Shown: positions 9,172 through 18,478 of the stretch, in pieces
Numbering within the stretch: position 1 is the first letter of the stretch
Layout of the letters: each line of letters begins with the position of its first letter
Assembly: GCA_963804595.1 (NCBI GenBank)
Contig: CAWDQZ010000009.1
Span: 62,001-126,000, forward strand
Length of the DNA: 64,000 nt
Source: DASUPK01 sp963804595
GTDB taxonomy: Bacteria > Actinomycetota > Thermoleophilia > Solirubrobacterales > 70-9
Direction of reading: 5' to 3'
The notes under the pieces: model-generated
Told to the model about the DNA's origin: nothing
What the model saw: only the letters and a program-made list of their open reading frames with translations
Database searches by the model: none
Program-made: the position numbers and the translations under genes

Positions 9172-9536
9172 CTAGAGCCCGAGCGTCTTCGCGATGATGC
9201 CGCGCTGGATCTCGGATGTGCCGCCGTAGATGGTGGAGACGAGGGTCGAGCGGACCAGGCGCTCCATGTCGTACTCCGACGAGTAGCCGTAGCCGCCCAT
9301 CATCTGCATGCCCCCGAGCGCCACGCGCTGGGCGGTCTCGGTGACGAAGAGCTTCACCATCGAGGCCTCCTTGGGGAGCATGCGGTCCGGGTCCTCGTCG
9401 GTGAGGGTGGCGACCCACCAGGTCATGAGGCGGGCCGCAGGGCGTCGTCGAAGGCGCGCTGGCCGACACCGAGCATGGTGGCGGCGAGGATGAGGCGTTC
9501 GGTGTTGAGACCGGCCATGAGCTGCGTCCAGCCGCG
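9172..9536 (-). pseudogene. Truncated duplicate of the 3' end of the acyl-CoA dehydrogenase gene
   Basis: This stretch is nearly identical in DNA and protein to the end of the full-length acyl-CoA dehydrogenase at 21862-23004. It carries GWTQLMAGLNTERLILAA..., then AFDDAL, then MTWWVATLTDEDPDRMLPKEASM through to the same C-terminus GIIAKTLGL and stop. Relative to the intact copy it lacks about 100 nt (residues ~262-294, SYAKERK to DLEAA), which also shifts the frame at ~9426. There is no start or N-terminal domain. On its 5' side it is fused directly to an RTX-repeat remnant. It cannot encode a working dehydrogenase (FAD-binding N-terminal two thirds absent). Confidence 0.85.
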
Positions 9537-9539
9537 GTC

Positions 9540-9770
9540 GGGCTCGTGCCGGAAGCTGCGCTCTTCTCGATTCCTGCCGGGACCGCCGAGCAGCTTGTCC
9601 TCGCCCCGCCCCCTATCAGGGTGTCGTTGCCCGCTTTGCCCCAAAGCTTGTCGTTGCCGGGCCCGCCGTTCAAGGTCTCGTCGCCGGGGCCGCCCGCTGA
9701 GGTTGTCGTTGCCGGGCCGCCGTTCAGGCCGTTGTCGTCGCGACCCCAGCCCCAACTGCGGTCCCGGGGT
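9540..9770 (-). pseudogene. RTX (calcium-binding nonapeptide) repeat remnant
   Basis: Reading the minus strand across at least two frame changes gives continuous RTX-like units (GLNGGPGNDNLSGGPGDETL, then NGGPGNDKLWGKAGNDTLIG, then EDKLLGGPG). It lies after the stop codon (9792) of the giant protein's own RTX array and has no start of its own. It runs straight into the acyl-CoA dehydrogenase fragment. It may be a decayed extension of the upstream array or the tail of a second, deleted RTX gene. Confidence 0.6.
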
Positions 9771-9791
9771 TCAGGATGGTGCCGCCCTACG

Positions 9792-10178
9792 CTATTGGGT
9801 GAGCGTGTTCTTGCCGGGGCCGCCGTTCAAGATGTCGACGCCGGGCCCGCCGATCAGGTCGTCGTTGCCGGCCTCGCCGAAGAGGCTGTCGTTGCCGGCC
9901 TCACCACTCAGGGTGTCGTTGCCGTCCCCGCCGTTCAGAGTGTCGTCGCCGTCCCCGCCGTTCAGGGTGTCGTTGCCGCCCTGGCCGTTCAGGGTGTCGT
10001 TGCCGGTCCCGCCATTCACGGTGTCGTTACCGTCGCCGCAGTTGATCACGTCGTTGCCGCTGCCGGCGTTAACGGTGTCCTTGCCGGCGCCACAGTTGAT
10101 CACGTCGTCGCCGGGCGTGCCCGTGATCACGTCGTTGCCGGACGTGCCCTCGATCGCGCAGCTCACGGTCACCGCCAC
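9792..10178 (-). CDS. Giant protein segment: RTX calcium-binding repeats (C-terminus)
   Basis: About 125 residues of glycine/aspartate-rich nonapeptides (GGxGxDxLx) such as NCGAGKDTVNAGSGNDVIN, NGGDGDDTLNGGDGNDTL and FGEAGNDDLIGGPG, ending KNTLTQ-stop. Such repeats form calcium-filled beta-rolls outside the cell. Several repeats near the start are cysteine-containing (VINCGAG, VINCGDG). This end is the natural C-terminus of the giant protein. The frame joins the preceding cadherin-like array at ~10150-10180. Confidence 0.8.
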   Translation of the reverse strand: MAVTVSCAIEGTSGNDVITGTPGDDVINCGAGKDTVNAGSGNDVINCGDGNDTVNGGTGNDTLNGQGGNDTLNGGDGDDTLNGGDGNDTLSGEAGNDSLFGEAGNDDLIGGPGVDILNGGPGKNTLTQ

Positions 10179-11290
10179 CGTCGCCGTCGAGCCGCCGTTC
10201 AGGGTGTAGGTGAAGTTGTCGGTCGGGCTGCCGTTGTTGCAGTAGTTCGCGTTCGGGGTGTAGGTGAGCCCGCTGCCGCCGCCGGTGATCGACCACGCTG
10301 CCGTTGGCCGGCTGGGTCACCGAGGCGATCGTCTTCGGGCCGCCGTCGATGTCGGTGTCGTTGGCGAGCACGTCGATCGGGTTGGCTCCGGAGTTGCGCG
10401 AGACCGTGGCGATATTGTTGACCGCAACCGGGGCGTCGTCGACGCAGGTGACGGTCACCCGGACGGTGGCGGTGGAGCCGCCGTTCAGCGTGTAGGTGAA
10501 GTTGTCGGTCGGGCTGCCGCCGTTGCAGTAGTTCGGGTCGGGCTGGTAGGTGAGCCCGGTGCCGCCGCCGGTGATCACCACCGTGCCGTGACCCGGCTGG
10601 GTCACCGACTGGATCGTCTTCGGGCCGCCGTCCACGTCGGTGTCGTTGGCGAGCACGGCGATCGCGCTCGCGCCGGAGTCCTCGGCCACCGTCCTCGTGT
10701 CGTTGACGGCCACCGGGTTATCGTCGACGCAGGTGACGGTCACCCGGACGGTCGCGGTCGAGCCGCCGTTCAGGGTGTAGGTGAAGTTGTCGGTCGGGCT
10801 GCCGTTGTTGCAGTAGTTCGGCGTTCGGGGTGTAGGTGAGCCCGCTGCCGCCGCCGGTGATCGCCACGCTGCCGTTGGCCGGCTGGGTCACCGAGGCGAT
10901 CGTCTTCGGGCCGCCGTCCGGGTCGGTGTCGTTGGCGAGCACGGCGATCGCGCTGGCGCCGGAGTCCTCGACTACCGTCCTCGTGTCATCGACCGCGGTC
11001 GGGTTGTCCTCGACGCAGGTGACGGTGACCGCCACCGTCGCGGTCGAGCCGCCGTTCAGGGTGTAGGTGAAGTTGTCGGTCGGGCTGCCGTTGTTGCAGT
11101 AGTTCGCGTTCGGGGTGTAGGTGAGCCCGCTGCCGCCGCCGGTGATCGCCACGCTGCCGTTGGCCGGCTGGGTCACCGAGGCGATCGTCTTCGGGCCGCC
11201 GTCCGGGTCGGTGTCGTTGGCGAGCACGGCGATCGCGCTGGCGCCGGAGTCCTCGGCCACGGTGGCGGTGTCGTTCACCGCCACCGGCGG
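10069..11290 (-). CDS. Giant protein segment: four tandem cadherin-like (VCBS/Big_17-type) repeats
   Basis: Four copies of a 95-residue unit beginning PVAVNDTATVAEDSGA, passing through VLANDTDPDGGPKTI and TQPANGSVAITGGG, and ending FTYTLNGGSTATV.VTVTC. In DNA the units repeat with a period of 285-286 nt (marker positions 10206, 10492, 10777, 11063). The 1-nt deviations from 285 coincide with frame changes, as if they were base-call errors. A fifth copy lies upstream at ~12925-13201. The 'NDTD' motifs are typical calcium-binding positions of such extracellular beta-sandwiches. Confidence 0.75.
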
Positions 11291-11309
11291 ATTGTCGACT
11301 GGGGTGGTG

Positions 11310-12650
11310 TTAACCGTCCAGGTGAAGCTGGCGGGGCTCGGGTCGGGGTTGCCGGCCTGGTCGATCGGCCCGCACCTCGAAGGTGTGGGAGCCGTCGGCG
11401 AGCGAGCTGTAGGCCTGGGGGCTGGTGCAGGCGCTGAAGCCGCCGCCGTCGAGCTGGCACTCAAACGAGGCGACGCCGGAGCCGCCGGGGTCGGTGCCCG
11501 AGAAGGTGAAGCGAGGCCGGCGGCCGAGAGCCGAGGGGTCGGCTGGGGTGGGTGTCGATCGCGGTCTCGGGGGCCGCGGTGTCGACGGTGAAGTTCTCGG
11601 TCGCCGGGCTCGGGTCGGTGTGCCCGACGGAGTCGGTGGCCCGCACCCGGAAGGTGTAGGCGCCGTCGGCGAGCGCCGCCGAGGTGAAGGGGCTGGTGCA
11701 GGTGCCGTAGGCGGGGGTGCCCTGGTCAACCGAGCACTCGAAGCTGGAGCCCGGCTTGGTGGGAGTGGAAGGTGAAGCTCGGGGTCGAGTCGTTGGTTGC
11801 GCCGTGGGCGGCCGAGTCGATCAGCGTGTCGGGGACGGTGGTCTCGACCGTCCAGGTGAAGCTGGCGGGGCTCGGGTCGGGGTTGCCGGCCTGGTCGATC
11901 GCCCGCACCTCGAAGGTGTGGGAGCCGTCGGCGAGCGAGCTGTAGGCCTGGGGGCTGGTGCAGGCGCTGAAGCCGCCGCCGTCGAGCTGGCACTCGAAAC
12001 GAGGCGACGCCGGAGCCGCCGAGGTCGGTGCCCGAGAAGGTGAAGCTGGCGGCGGCCGAGGCCGAGGGGTCGCTGGGGTGGGTGTCGATCGCGGTCTCGG
12101 GGGCCGCGGTGTCGACGGTGAAGTTCTCGGTCGGCCGGGCTCGGGTCGGTGTGCCCGACGGAGTCGGTGGCCCGCACCCGGAAGGTGTAGGCGCCGTCGG
12201 CGAGCGCCGCCGAGGTGAAGGGGCTGGTGCAGGTGCCGTAGGCGGGGGTGCCCTGGTCAACCGAGGCACTCGAAGCTGGAGCCCGGCTTGGTGGAGTGGA
12301 AGGTGAAGCTCGGGGTCGAGTCGTTGGTTGCGCCGTGGGCGGCCGAGTCGATCAGCGTGTCGGGGACGGTGGTCTCGACCGTCCAGGTGAAGCTGGCGGG
12401 GCTCGGGTCGGGGTTGCCGGCCTGGTCGATCGCCCGCACCTCGAAGGTGTGGGAGCCGTCGGCGAGCGAGCTGTAGGCCTGGGGGCTGGTGCAGGCGCTG
12501 AAGCCGCCGCCGTCGAGCTGGCACTCAAACGAGGCGACGCCGGAGCCGCCGAGGTCGGTGCCCGAGAAGGTGAAGCTGGCGGCGGCCGAGGCCGAGGGGT
12601 CGCTGGGGTGGGTGTCGATCGCGGTCTCGGGGGCCGTCGAGTCCTCGATA
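11310..12650 (-). CDS. Giant protein segment: Ig-like domains in 531-bp tandem copies
   Basis: Two alternating ~88-residue Ig-like domains form a 177-residue unit. One contains APETAIDTHPSDPSA, FECQLDGGGFSACTSPQ and SLADGSHTFEVRAIDQAG; the other PDTLIDSAAHGATND and SFECSVDQG-like text. The unit occurs about two and a half times with a nucleotide period of exactly 531 between matched positions (11820 and 12351). Copies are almost identical apart from 1-nt indels, so copy number in the assembly may be unreliable. The sequence type is the same as Ig-like domains of many actinobacterial surface proteins with 'FECSLDG...' motifs. Confidence 0.75.
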
Positions 12651-13576
12651 TAGGTGACCGTGTTGGAGCACGGAGAGTCGCCCACAGCGCTGGTCGCCTT
12701 CGCACTAAGGGGTGTGCTGCTGTCGTCGGCGACGTTGACTGCGATCCCAGAGCCGGTGAAGTCGGTAACCGAGCCTGTGACGTCCGGGCTGCCCGCACAT
12801 GCCGCGGCCTTGTAGATCTTGACCTGGGTGGGCGAGCCGGCGCCGGTCGTGCCGATCACCTTGGGGTTGTTCTCATTTGCCGGGCTGGCCGGATCCGTGG
12901 CGGTGATGGTGGGAGCGTCCGGCAGGCAGCTCACCGTCATGTGCACGGTGGCGGTGGAGCCGCCGTTCAGGGTGTAGGTGAAGTCGTCGGTCGGGCTGCC
13001 GTCGTTGCAGTAGTCGGCGGTCGGGCTGTAGGTGAGCCCGGTGCCGCCGCCGGTGATCGCCACCGTGCCGTGGGCCGGCTGGGTCACCGAGGCGATCGTC
13101 TTCGGGCCGCCGTCGGTGTCGGTGTCGTTGGCGAGCACGTCGATCGCGGTGGCGCCGGAGTCCTCGGCGACCGTCTTGGTGTCGTTGACCGCGGTCGGCG
13201 GGATATCCCCGGCGCCGTTGACCGTGACCTCGCTCAGGGTCGGCGTCAGGTTCGGGTCGGTCGTGCTGAGCACCGCCCGGTACTGCACATAGCGGGTGTT
13301 CCCGGGGATGTCGCCGCCCGAGGTCGCGATCGGGGTGAAGGCGCTCCAGGTCCCGTCCGGGGTCGGGGTGTTGCCGGTGCGGACGCTCATCGCGATCCCG
13401 GTCCCCGACGGCGTCGCCGAGTTCCAGGTGAGCGCGCCCCAGTTGACGCTCTGGCCGGAACCGGCGTCGAAGACGCGCGAATCGAAGGTGCCCGAGGCCG
13501 GGTAGGGGCTCATGCGCAGCCAGTCGACCGAGAGCTCGGGGCCGCCGGAGTTGAAGTCGCTGGCGAGCGGGCGCAT
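12257..13576 (-). CDS. Giant protein segment: lectin-like end, cadherin-like unit, Ig domains
   Basis: The longest clean frame of this part (439 codons). In order it holds the end of the third lectin-like module (MRPLASDFNSGGPELSVDW, SGTFDSRVFDAGSG, TGNTPTPDGTWSAFTP), then one cadherin-like unit (PTAVNDTKTVAEDSGA ... TADYCNDGSPTDDFT). It continues with a distinct Ig-like domain (APTITATDPASPANENNPK, QVKIYKAAACAGSPDVTG) and the first Ig unit of the 531-bp array. The frame is lost at ~12265, inside a G/C run in the second array copy. Confidence 0.7.
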   Translation of the reverse strand: MRPLASDFNSGGPELSVDWLRMSPYPASGTFDSRVFDAGSGQSVNWGALTWNSATPSGTGIAMSVRTGNTPTPDGTWSAFTPIATSGGDIPGNTRYVQYRAVLSTTDPNLTPTLSEVTVNGAGDIPPTAVNDTKTVAEDSGATAIDVLANDTDTDGGPKTIASVTQPAHGTVAITGGGTGLTYSPTADYCNDGSPTDDFTYTLNGGSTATVHMTVSCLPDAPTITATDPASPANENNPKVIGTTGAGSPTQVKIYKAAACAGSPDVTGSVTDFTGSGIAVNVADDSSTPLSAKATSAVGDSPCSNTVTYIEDSTAPETAIDTHPSDPSASAAASFTFSGTDLGGSGVASFECQLDGGGFSACTSPQAYSSLADGSHTFEVRAIDQAGNPDPSPASFTWTVETTVPDTLIDSAAHGATNDSTPSFTFHSTKPGSSFECLG

Positions 13577-14837
13577 CTGGGTGGTGCCGAAGTTGGCGGC
13601 TGTGGTGTCGGACCAGGGCGCCGTCGACGTAGTAGCGGACCTGGGTGGCGTCCCACTCGATCCGGTAGAGGTGCGGGGAGCCGACGTACTGGTTGGCCGA
13701 GCCGATCGGCGTGTTTACCGCGGTGCCGCCGGCGTTGGTGCTCGCATAGAGCTGGTCTGGTCGTGTTGCTGGTGCTGAACATCGCCCATCGGCGTTGTTG
13801 AAGTTGACGGTGAAGCCGACGTGCTGGAAGGCGGCGGCGCCGAAGGTGGCGACGAACTCGAGCGAGTGGCCGGGGCCGAAGGTGGCGTTGGTGCCGGCGA
13901 AGGCGCCGTCGACGTGCAGGCTGCCGCCCGAGACAGTGGCGGTGCCGCCGGTCCGCCGCCCAGCCGGCCAGGTGCAGCTCGACCAGCCGGCCGGCAGCCC
14001 GGGACCGCCCGAGAACTCCTGGCCCTCGGTCGGCTTCAGGATCACCTCGCCGTTGCCGGTCTGGGAGATGTAGGTGTTGGCGTCGGGTGTGCCGGCGCTG
14101 AAGTCGGAGACGGTGGTGTCGGTGAAGTTGAAGCTCGGGGCCGCGGTGGTGAAGCTCCAGGTGTCATCCGCCCCGAGCGGGATCCCGTTGGCGTCCGTGA
14201 CCGTGCCGGCGACCGTCACGTTGTAGACGGCGCTCGGATCCAGGTCGGCGTTCGGATCGAGCGTCGCGGTCGTCCCCGAGTAGCTGACGGTGGCGGCGAC
14301 GTCGGTGCCAGAGCCCTGCTTTCGCAGCCGAACGGTCGAGCTGTTGATCGTCGCCGGGTTCATCGGCTCGCTGAACTGGACGTCGACGTTGGTGTTCCGT
14401 GGGACGTCGGTGGCGTTCGGCGCCGGCGTCCTCTGCGTGATCGTCGGCGGTGTCGTGTCGGCCCCCGTCGTGTAGCCGATCGAGACCTCGTTCAGGGTCG
14501 GCGTCTGGGCCGGGTCGCTGCTCGTCAGCTCCGCCCGGTACTGGACGAAGCGGCTGTTGCCCGGGATGTCGCCGCCGCTGGTGTTGATCGGGGTGAAGGC
14601 GCTCCAGGTCCCGTCGGGCGTGGGCGTGTTGCCGGTGCGGACGCTGATCGCGATCCCCGTCCCGGCAGGCGTCGCCGAGTTCCAGTTGAGCGCGCCCCAG
14701 TCCGCGGTCTGGCCGACGCCGGCGTCGAAGACCCGGGAGTCGAAGGTGCCCGAGCCCGGATACGGGCTCATGTGCAGCCAGTCCACCCTGACGTCGCCGG
14801 CGTCGCCGTTGGTGAGGTCGCTGGCGAGCGGGCGCAT
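12873..14837 (-). CDS. Giant protein segment: second/third lectin-like modules and Big_5 domain
   Basis: In frame from ~14837 to ~13740. It has the second beta-domain of module 2 (GSGTFDSRVFDAGVGQTADW ... DIPGNSRFVQYRAEL), a Big_5-type Ig domain (PPTITQRTPAPNATDVPRN ... VQFSEPMNPATINSSTV ... DDTWSFTTA), and the third lectin-like domain. The latter runs from FTDTTVSDFSAGTPDANTY through WSSCTWPAG and HSLEFVATFGAAAFQHVGF to HLYRIEWDATQVRYYVDG. After ~13740 this frame is only a shadow. The lectin-like text is typical of concanavalin-A-like carbohydrate-binding folds. Confidence 0.65.
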   Translation of the reverse strand: MRPLASDLTNGDAGDVRVDWLHMSPYPGSGTFDSRVFDAGVGQTADWGALNWNSATPAGTGIAISVRTGNTPTPDGTWSAFTPINTSGGDIPGNSRFVQYRAELTSSDPAQTPTLNEVSIGYTTGADTTPPTITQRTPAPNATDVPRNTNVDVQFSEPMNPATINSSTVRLRKQGSGTDVAATVSYSGTTATLDPNADLDPSAVYNVTVAGTVTDANGIPLGADDTWSFTTAAPSFNFTDTTVSDFSAGTPDANTYISQTGNGEVILKPTEGQEFSGGPGLPAGWSSCTWPAGRRTGGTATVSGGSLHVDGAFAGTNATFGPGHSLEFVATFGAAAFQHVGFTVNFNNADGRCSAPATRPDQLYASTNAGGTAVNTPIGSANQYVGSPHLYRIEWDATQVRYYVDGALVRHHSRQLRHHPDAPARQRLQLRRPRALGRLAAHEPLPGLGHLRFARLRRRFRPERQLGRAHLELGDAVGDRDRDERPHRQHPDPGRDLERLHPDRDLGRRHPREHPLCAVPGGAQHDRPEPDADPERGHGQRRRGYPADRGQRHQDGRRGLRRHRDRRARQRHRHRRRPEDDRLGDPAGPRHGGDHRRRHRAHLQPDRRLLQRRQPDRRLHLHPERRLHRHRAHDGELPAGRSHHHRHGSGQPGK

Positions 14838-14849
14838 CTGGGTGGCGCC

Positions 14850-16728
14850 GAAGTCGAAGCCGGCGTGTGTTCGGCGACCAGCGCCCCGTCCACGTAGTAG
14901 CGGACCTCGGTCGGCGTGCCCACTCGATCCGGAAGACGTGCGGCTGAGCCGATCAGGTTGCTCGGCAGCTGCGTCTCGGTGGCCGGGACGATCGAGCCGG
15001 CGGCCGTGCGGGCGTTGAAGGTGCCGTCGAACTTGACGCTGAACATCGCCCAGTTCGGCGAGTTGTTGAAGTCCACGCCGAAGCCGACGTGCTGGTTGTT
15101 CGCGCCGCTGAAGGTCCCCTTGAACTCGAGCGACGCGTCCCGCCCCGTAGGTCGGGGTCGTGCCGGCGCTGGCCCCATTCGCGATGAGCTGTCCGCCGGA
15201 AACCGTGGCGCTACCTCCCGTCCGAAGGGACGTTCCAGGGCGTACCTGCCAGCCGGCCGGCAGCGAGCTGCCCGAGAACTCCGACGCCCTCGGTCGGCTT
15301 CAGGGTGACCTCGCCGTTGTCGGTCTCGGAGACGTAGGTGTTGGCGCCCGGGGTGCCGGCGCTGAAGTCGGCGATGGTGGTGTCGATGAAGCTGAGGCTC
15401 GCGGTGGTGAAGCTCCAGGTGTCGTCCGCCCCGAGCGGGATCCCATTGGCGTCCGTGACGGTGCCCGCCACCGTCACGTTGTAGACCGCGCTCGGATCCA
15501 GGTCGGCGTTCGGGTCGATCGTCGCCGTGTTCCCCGCGTAGCTCACGCTCGCCGGCACGTCGCTGGCGGCCCCCTGCTTTCGCAGCCGAACGGTCGAGCT
15601 GTTGATCGTCGCCGGGTTCATCGGCTCGCTGAACTGGACGTCCACGTTGGTGTTCCGTGGGACGTCGGTGGCGTTCGGCGCCGGCGTCCTCTGCGTGATC
15701 GTCGGCGCTGTCGTGTCGGCGCCCGCTGTGTAGGCGATCGAGACGTCGCTCAGGGTGGGCGTCTGGTTCGGATCGCTCGAACCGAGCTGAGCCCGGTACT
15801 GCACGTAGCGGGAGTTGCCGGGGATGTCGCCGCCGCTGCTGTTGATCGGGGTGAAGGCGCTCCAGGTCCCGTCGGGGGTGGGCGTGTCGCCGGTGCGGAC
15901 GCTGATCTGAACGCTGGTGTTCGGCGGGGCGTTGGCGTGCCAGCTGAGCGCGCCCCAGTCGGCCGCCTGGCCGGCGTCGAAGACGCGCGAGAGGAAGGTG
16001 CCCGAGGCCGGGTAGGGGCTCATGCGCATCCAGTCGACCGAGACGCTCGGGGCCGCCGGCGTTGAAGTCGCTCGCGATCGGGCGCATCTGGGTGGCGCCG
16101 AAGTTGGCGGCCTGGGTGCGCGACCAGGGTCGCCGTCGACGTAGTAGCGGACCTCGGTCGCGTCCCACTCGATCCGGTAGAGGTGCGGGGAGCCGAGCAG
16201 GTTGCTCGGAAGCGGCGTATCGGTCGTGGCGGGCCGCCGACGTTGGTGCGGGCGTAGAAGCTGGTGCCGTCGCCGTTGATGCTGAACATCGCCCAGTTGG
16301 CGACGTTGTTGAGGTCCACCCCGAAGCCGACGTGCTCGAAGGCGGCGGCGCCGAAGGTGGCCACGAACTCGAGCGAGCGGCCGGAGCCGAAGGTCGCGGT
16401 GGTCCTGGCGAAGCCGCCGTCGACGTGGAGAGCGCCGCCGGAGACCGTGGCGCCGCCGGCCGGCAGTCCAGGACTCCGCCAGGTGCAGCTCGACCACCCG
16501 GCCGGGAGCCGAGCCGCCCGAGAACTCCTGGCCCTCGGTCGGCTTCAGGGTCACCTCGCCGTTGCCGGTCTGGGAGATGTAGGTGTTGGCGTCGGGGGTG
16601 CCGGCGCTGAAGTCGGAGACGGTGGTGTCGGTGAAGGTCGCCGAGGGGGTGGTGAAGCTCGCCGACGCCGGCGGCTCCGGCGACGTGCTCGAGTTGGGCA
16701 CGGGCGTCACGGCGTCGGCGGACGTCAC
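14850..16728 (-). CDS. Giant protein segment: Fn3-like end, first and second lectin-like modules
   Basis: A main clean stretch (16728 to ~15230, with a local frame change between ~16500 and ~16350). It has the end of an Fn3-like domain (NSSTSPEPPASASFTTP), lectin-like module 1 (FTDTTVSDFSAGTPDANTY, EHVGFGVDLNNVANWAMFS, HLYRIEWDATEVRYYVDG), its second beta-domain (SVDWMRMSPYPASGTF), a Big_5 domain, and the opening of module 2 (FIDTTIADFSAGTPGANTY). The rest of module 2 (LEFKGTFSGANNQHVGFGV, SPNWAMFSVKFDGTFNART) continues in another frame to ~14850. The module period is about 1.25 kb. Confidence 0.65.
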
Positions 16729-16829
16729 CCGGTAGTGGTAGGTGGTGTTGGGGGCGAGGCCGGTGAGCTGGACGCTGTGGGAGGTGACCAGCGCCGGGCT
16801 GCTCTGGTTCTGGTTCAGGTTGTTCGGAT

Positions 16830-17808
16830 CGGTCCCGTAGTCGACCCTGCGAGGTGGAGGCCTCGTCGGTGTCCCAGGTGATGTCGGCGGTGCCGTCCCC
16901 GTGGGCCGAGGCGGCGACGTTGGAGATCGTCGGCGCGGTGTTGTCGACGGCGTAGGTCGCCTCGTAGTTGCCGGCGGTCGCGTCGAAGAACGCGTACTCG
17001 CGGCCCTTGATCGTCTGGGTGGTGGTGGCGATCTGGACGCCGTCCCGCTTCAGCGTGGTCAGCGCTCCAACCGAGGAGGTGGTCGGCACCATCCCGCGGA
17101 GCCCGTTGGCGCCGGCGGCGTGGCTGACGCTGAAGCTGAGCTTGTTGCCGCTCCAGGAGATCCCGTCGAAGGAGGACTGGTTGCGCCCGTCGAGCCACTG
17201 CAGCATCTGCTGGGCGGAGACGACCGGGACGCCGCGCGACTGCGCCGAGGCGACGATCGCGTCCGAGCCCGCGCTCGAGGCGCTGTCGGTGTGCATGTTC
17301 GCCGTGAAGACGCCGTAGTAGCCCTCGGGGCCGAGCGCGTTGTTGAGCAGCGAGTCGATGTTGAACGGGTACGTCTGATCCGACTCGTCGGTCATCTGGG
17401 TGGCCGCCTGGTAGACGTCGATCATCGAGCCGTCGAGGTCGGCGAAGCGCATCGGCATCCCCGAGCCGGTGAACATCCCCGGGCGGTCCTGGATCCAGGC
17501 CGCCGGCCAGTAGTAGTAGTTGGTGTCGAGGCGGATGCCGTTCTCCAGCTCCACCTTCGGCTGGGTCGCCCAGTCGCTCCAGGCGATGCAGTGGGTGCGG
17601 TTGGTGGCCGGCGCGACTCAGGCTCGGGTAGTCGGCGGCGAAGGCCGCCAGCTGGCTCGAGTAGAAGGACTCGAGCTGGGCCTGGTCGGTCCAGTTGGCG
17701 CAGTTGGTAGTTCACGTGCAGGGCGATCTCGAAGCCCTGGCTCTGGAAGGCGGCGGCCTGCGAGTCGCTGATCGGGGTGCCCGGGTAGATGTAGGAGGTG
17801 CCGCGCAC
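16830..17808 (-). CDS. Giant protein segment: deacetylase-like barrel end and Ig/Fn3 start
   Basis: Two frames (17808-17700, then 17554-16830) give GTSYIYPGTPISDSQAAAF, FEIALHVNY, NGIRLDTNYYYWPAAW, GMPMRFADLDGSMIDVYQAAT, YPFNIDSLLNN and GVFTANMHTDSA. The combination of a 'DTNYYYWPAAW'-type strand with 'IALHVNY' and an upstream TGDDHG motif is reminiscent of polysaccharide-deacetylase/NodB-like barrels, but I cannot verify all catalytic residues. It is followed by SFDGISWSGNKLSFSVSHAAG (a sugar-binding or Ig-type beta-domain), then the Fn3-like TAPTISNVAASAHGDGTADITW. Confidence 0.5.
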
Positions 17809-18473
17809 GCACTGCCAGTCGGCGACCGAGCAGCCCGGGGGGCTGTCGGCCTGGATACTGCTGGAAGCGCCCCACGGTGCCGCCGTTGCCGTGGTCGTCG
17901 CCGGTCATCACCACCGCCGCCTTCTCGTCGCGGGGCAGGAACCAGAACCGCGGCAGCGGCTTGCGGTCCAGGTTCATCTGCTCGATCAGGTTGGTGAGCA
18001 GGTGCTGCTGCTCGTCGGCCTGCGGGATCGCGACCTTGTTGAGGTCGACCCAGTCGGGCTGCACGTCCCCGGTCTTGGCGCCGAAGAAGAGATCGTCGGA
18101 GCGGATCAGCTGGCTCCCGCCCACCGAGCTGTCGCGCTCGTCTCCCGACCAGGCGGGGTTGCCCTGGCGCGTCTCGACGATCGAGCGGGCGAGGTCGTAG
18201 GTGAAGGCGGCGGCGTGGCCGCCGTTGGAGCCCACGCTTCGCAGGGTCACCGCGGGGTTCGCCGTGGCGGTGGTGGCGTCCGAGTAGAGGGTGGCGATCG
18301 TCTGGGCGCCGTTGGTCGTGTAGCGGTCGGCGGTCCCGTGGTACTGGATCGTCTGGCCGACGATCCCCGCGCCCGGGCCCCGAGTTGGTGTCGACCTGGA
18401 GGTAGCCGTTGGCCAGCGTGCCGCCGGCGCTGGTCAGCCCGAGCAGGCCGGCGAGCTGTGGATCCGGGCGCAT
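17618..18473 (-). CDS. Giant protein segment: amidotransferase-like fold and deacetylase-like start
   Basis: Frames 18473-18370 and 18250-17850 give MRPDPQLAGLLGLTSAGGTL, then TLRSVGSNGGHAAAFTYDLARS, SGDERDSSVGGSQLIRSDDL, FFGAKTGDVQPDWVDLNK, LIEQMNLDRKPLPRFWFLPR and AAVVMTGDDHGNGGTVGRF. The first part continues a ThuA/glutamine-amidotransferase-like segment. The 'VVMTGDDHGN' strand is the likely first metal-binding motif of a deacetylase-like barrel. Assignment is from motif appearance only. Confidence 0.5.
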
Positions 18474-18478
18474 CGCGA

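Noticed and set aside
9800..10150. Short regular repeats resembling a CRISPR or minisatellite
   Set aside because: They are 27-nt codon-periodic units encoding RTX nonapeptides.
12248..13801. 517-codon plus-strand frame across the Ig/cadherin array
   Set aside because: Antisense shadow of the giant gene: Arg/Gly/Val-rich, no start signal, and repeat structure follows the minus-strand coding units.
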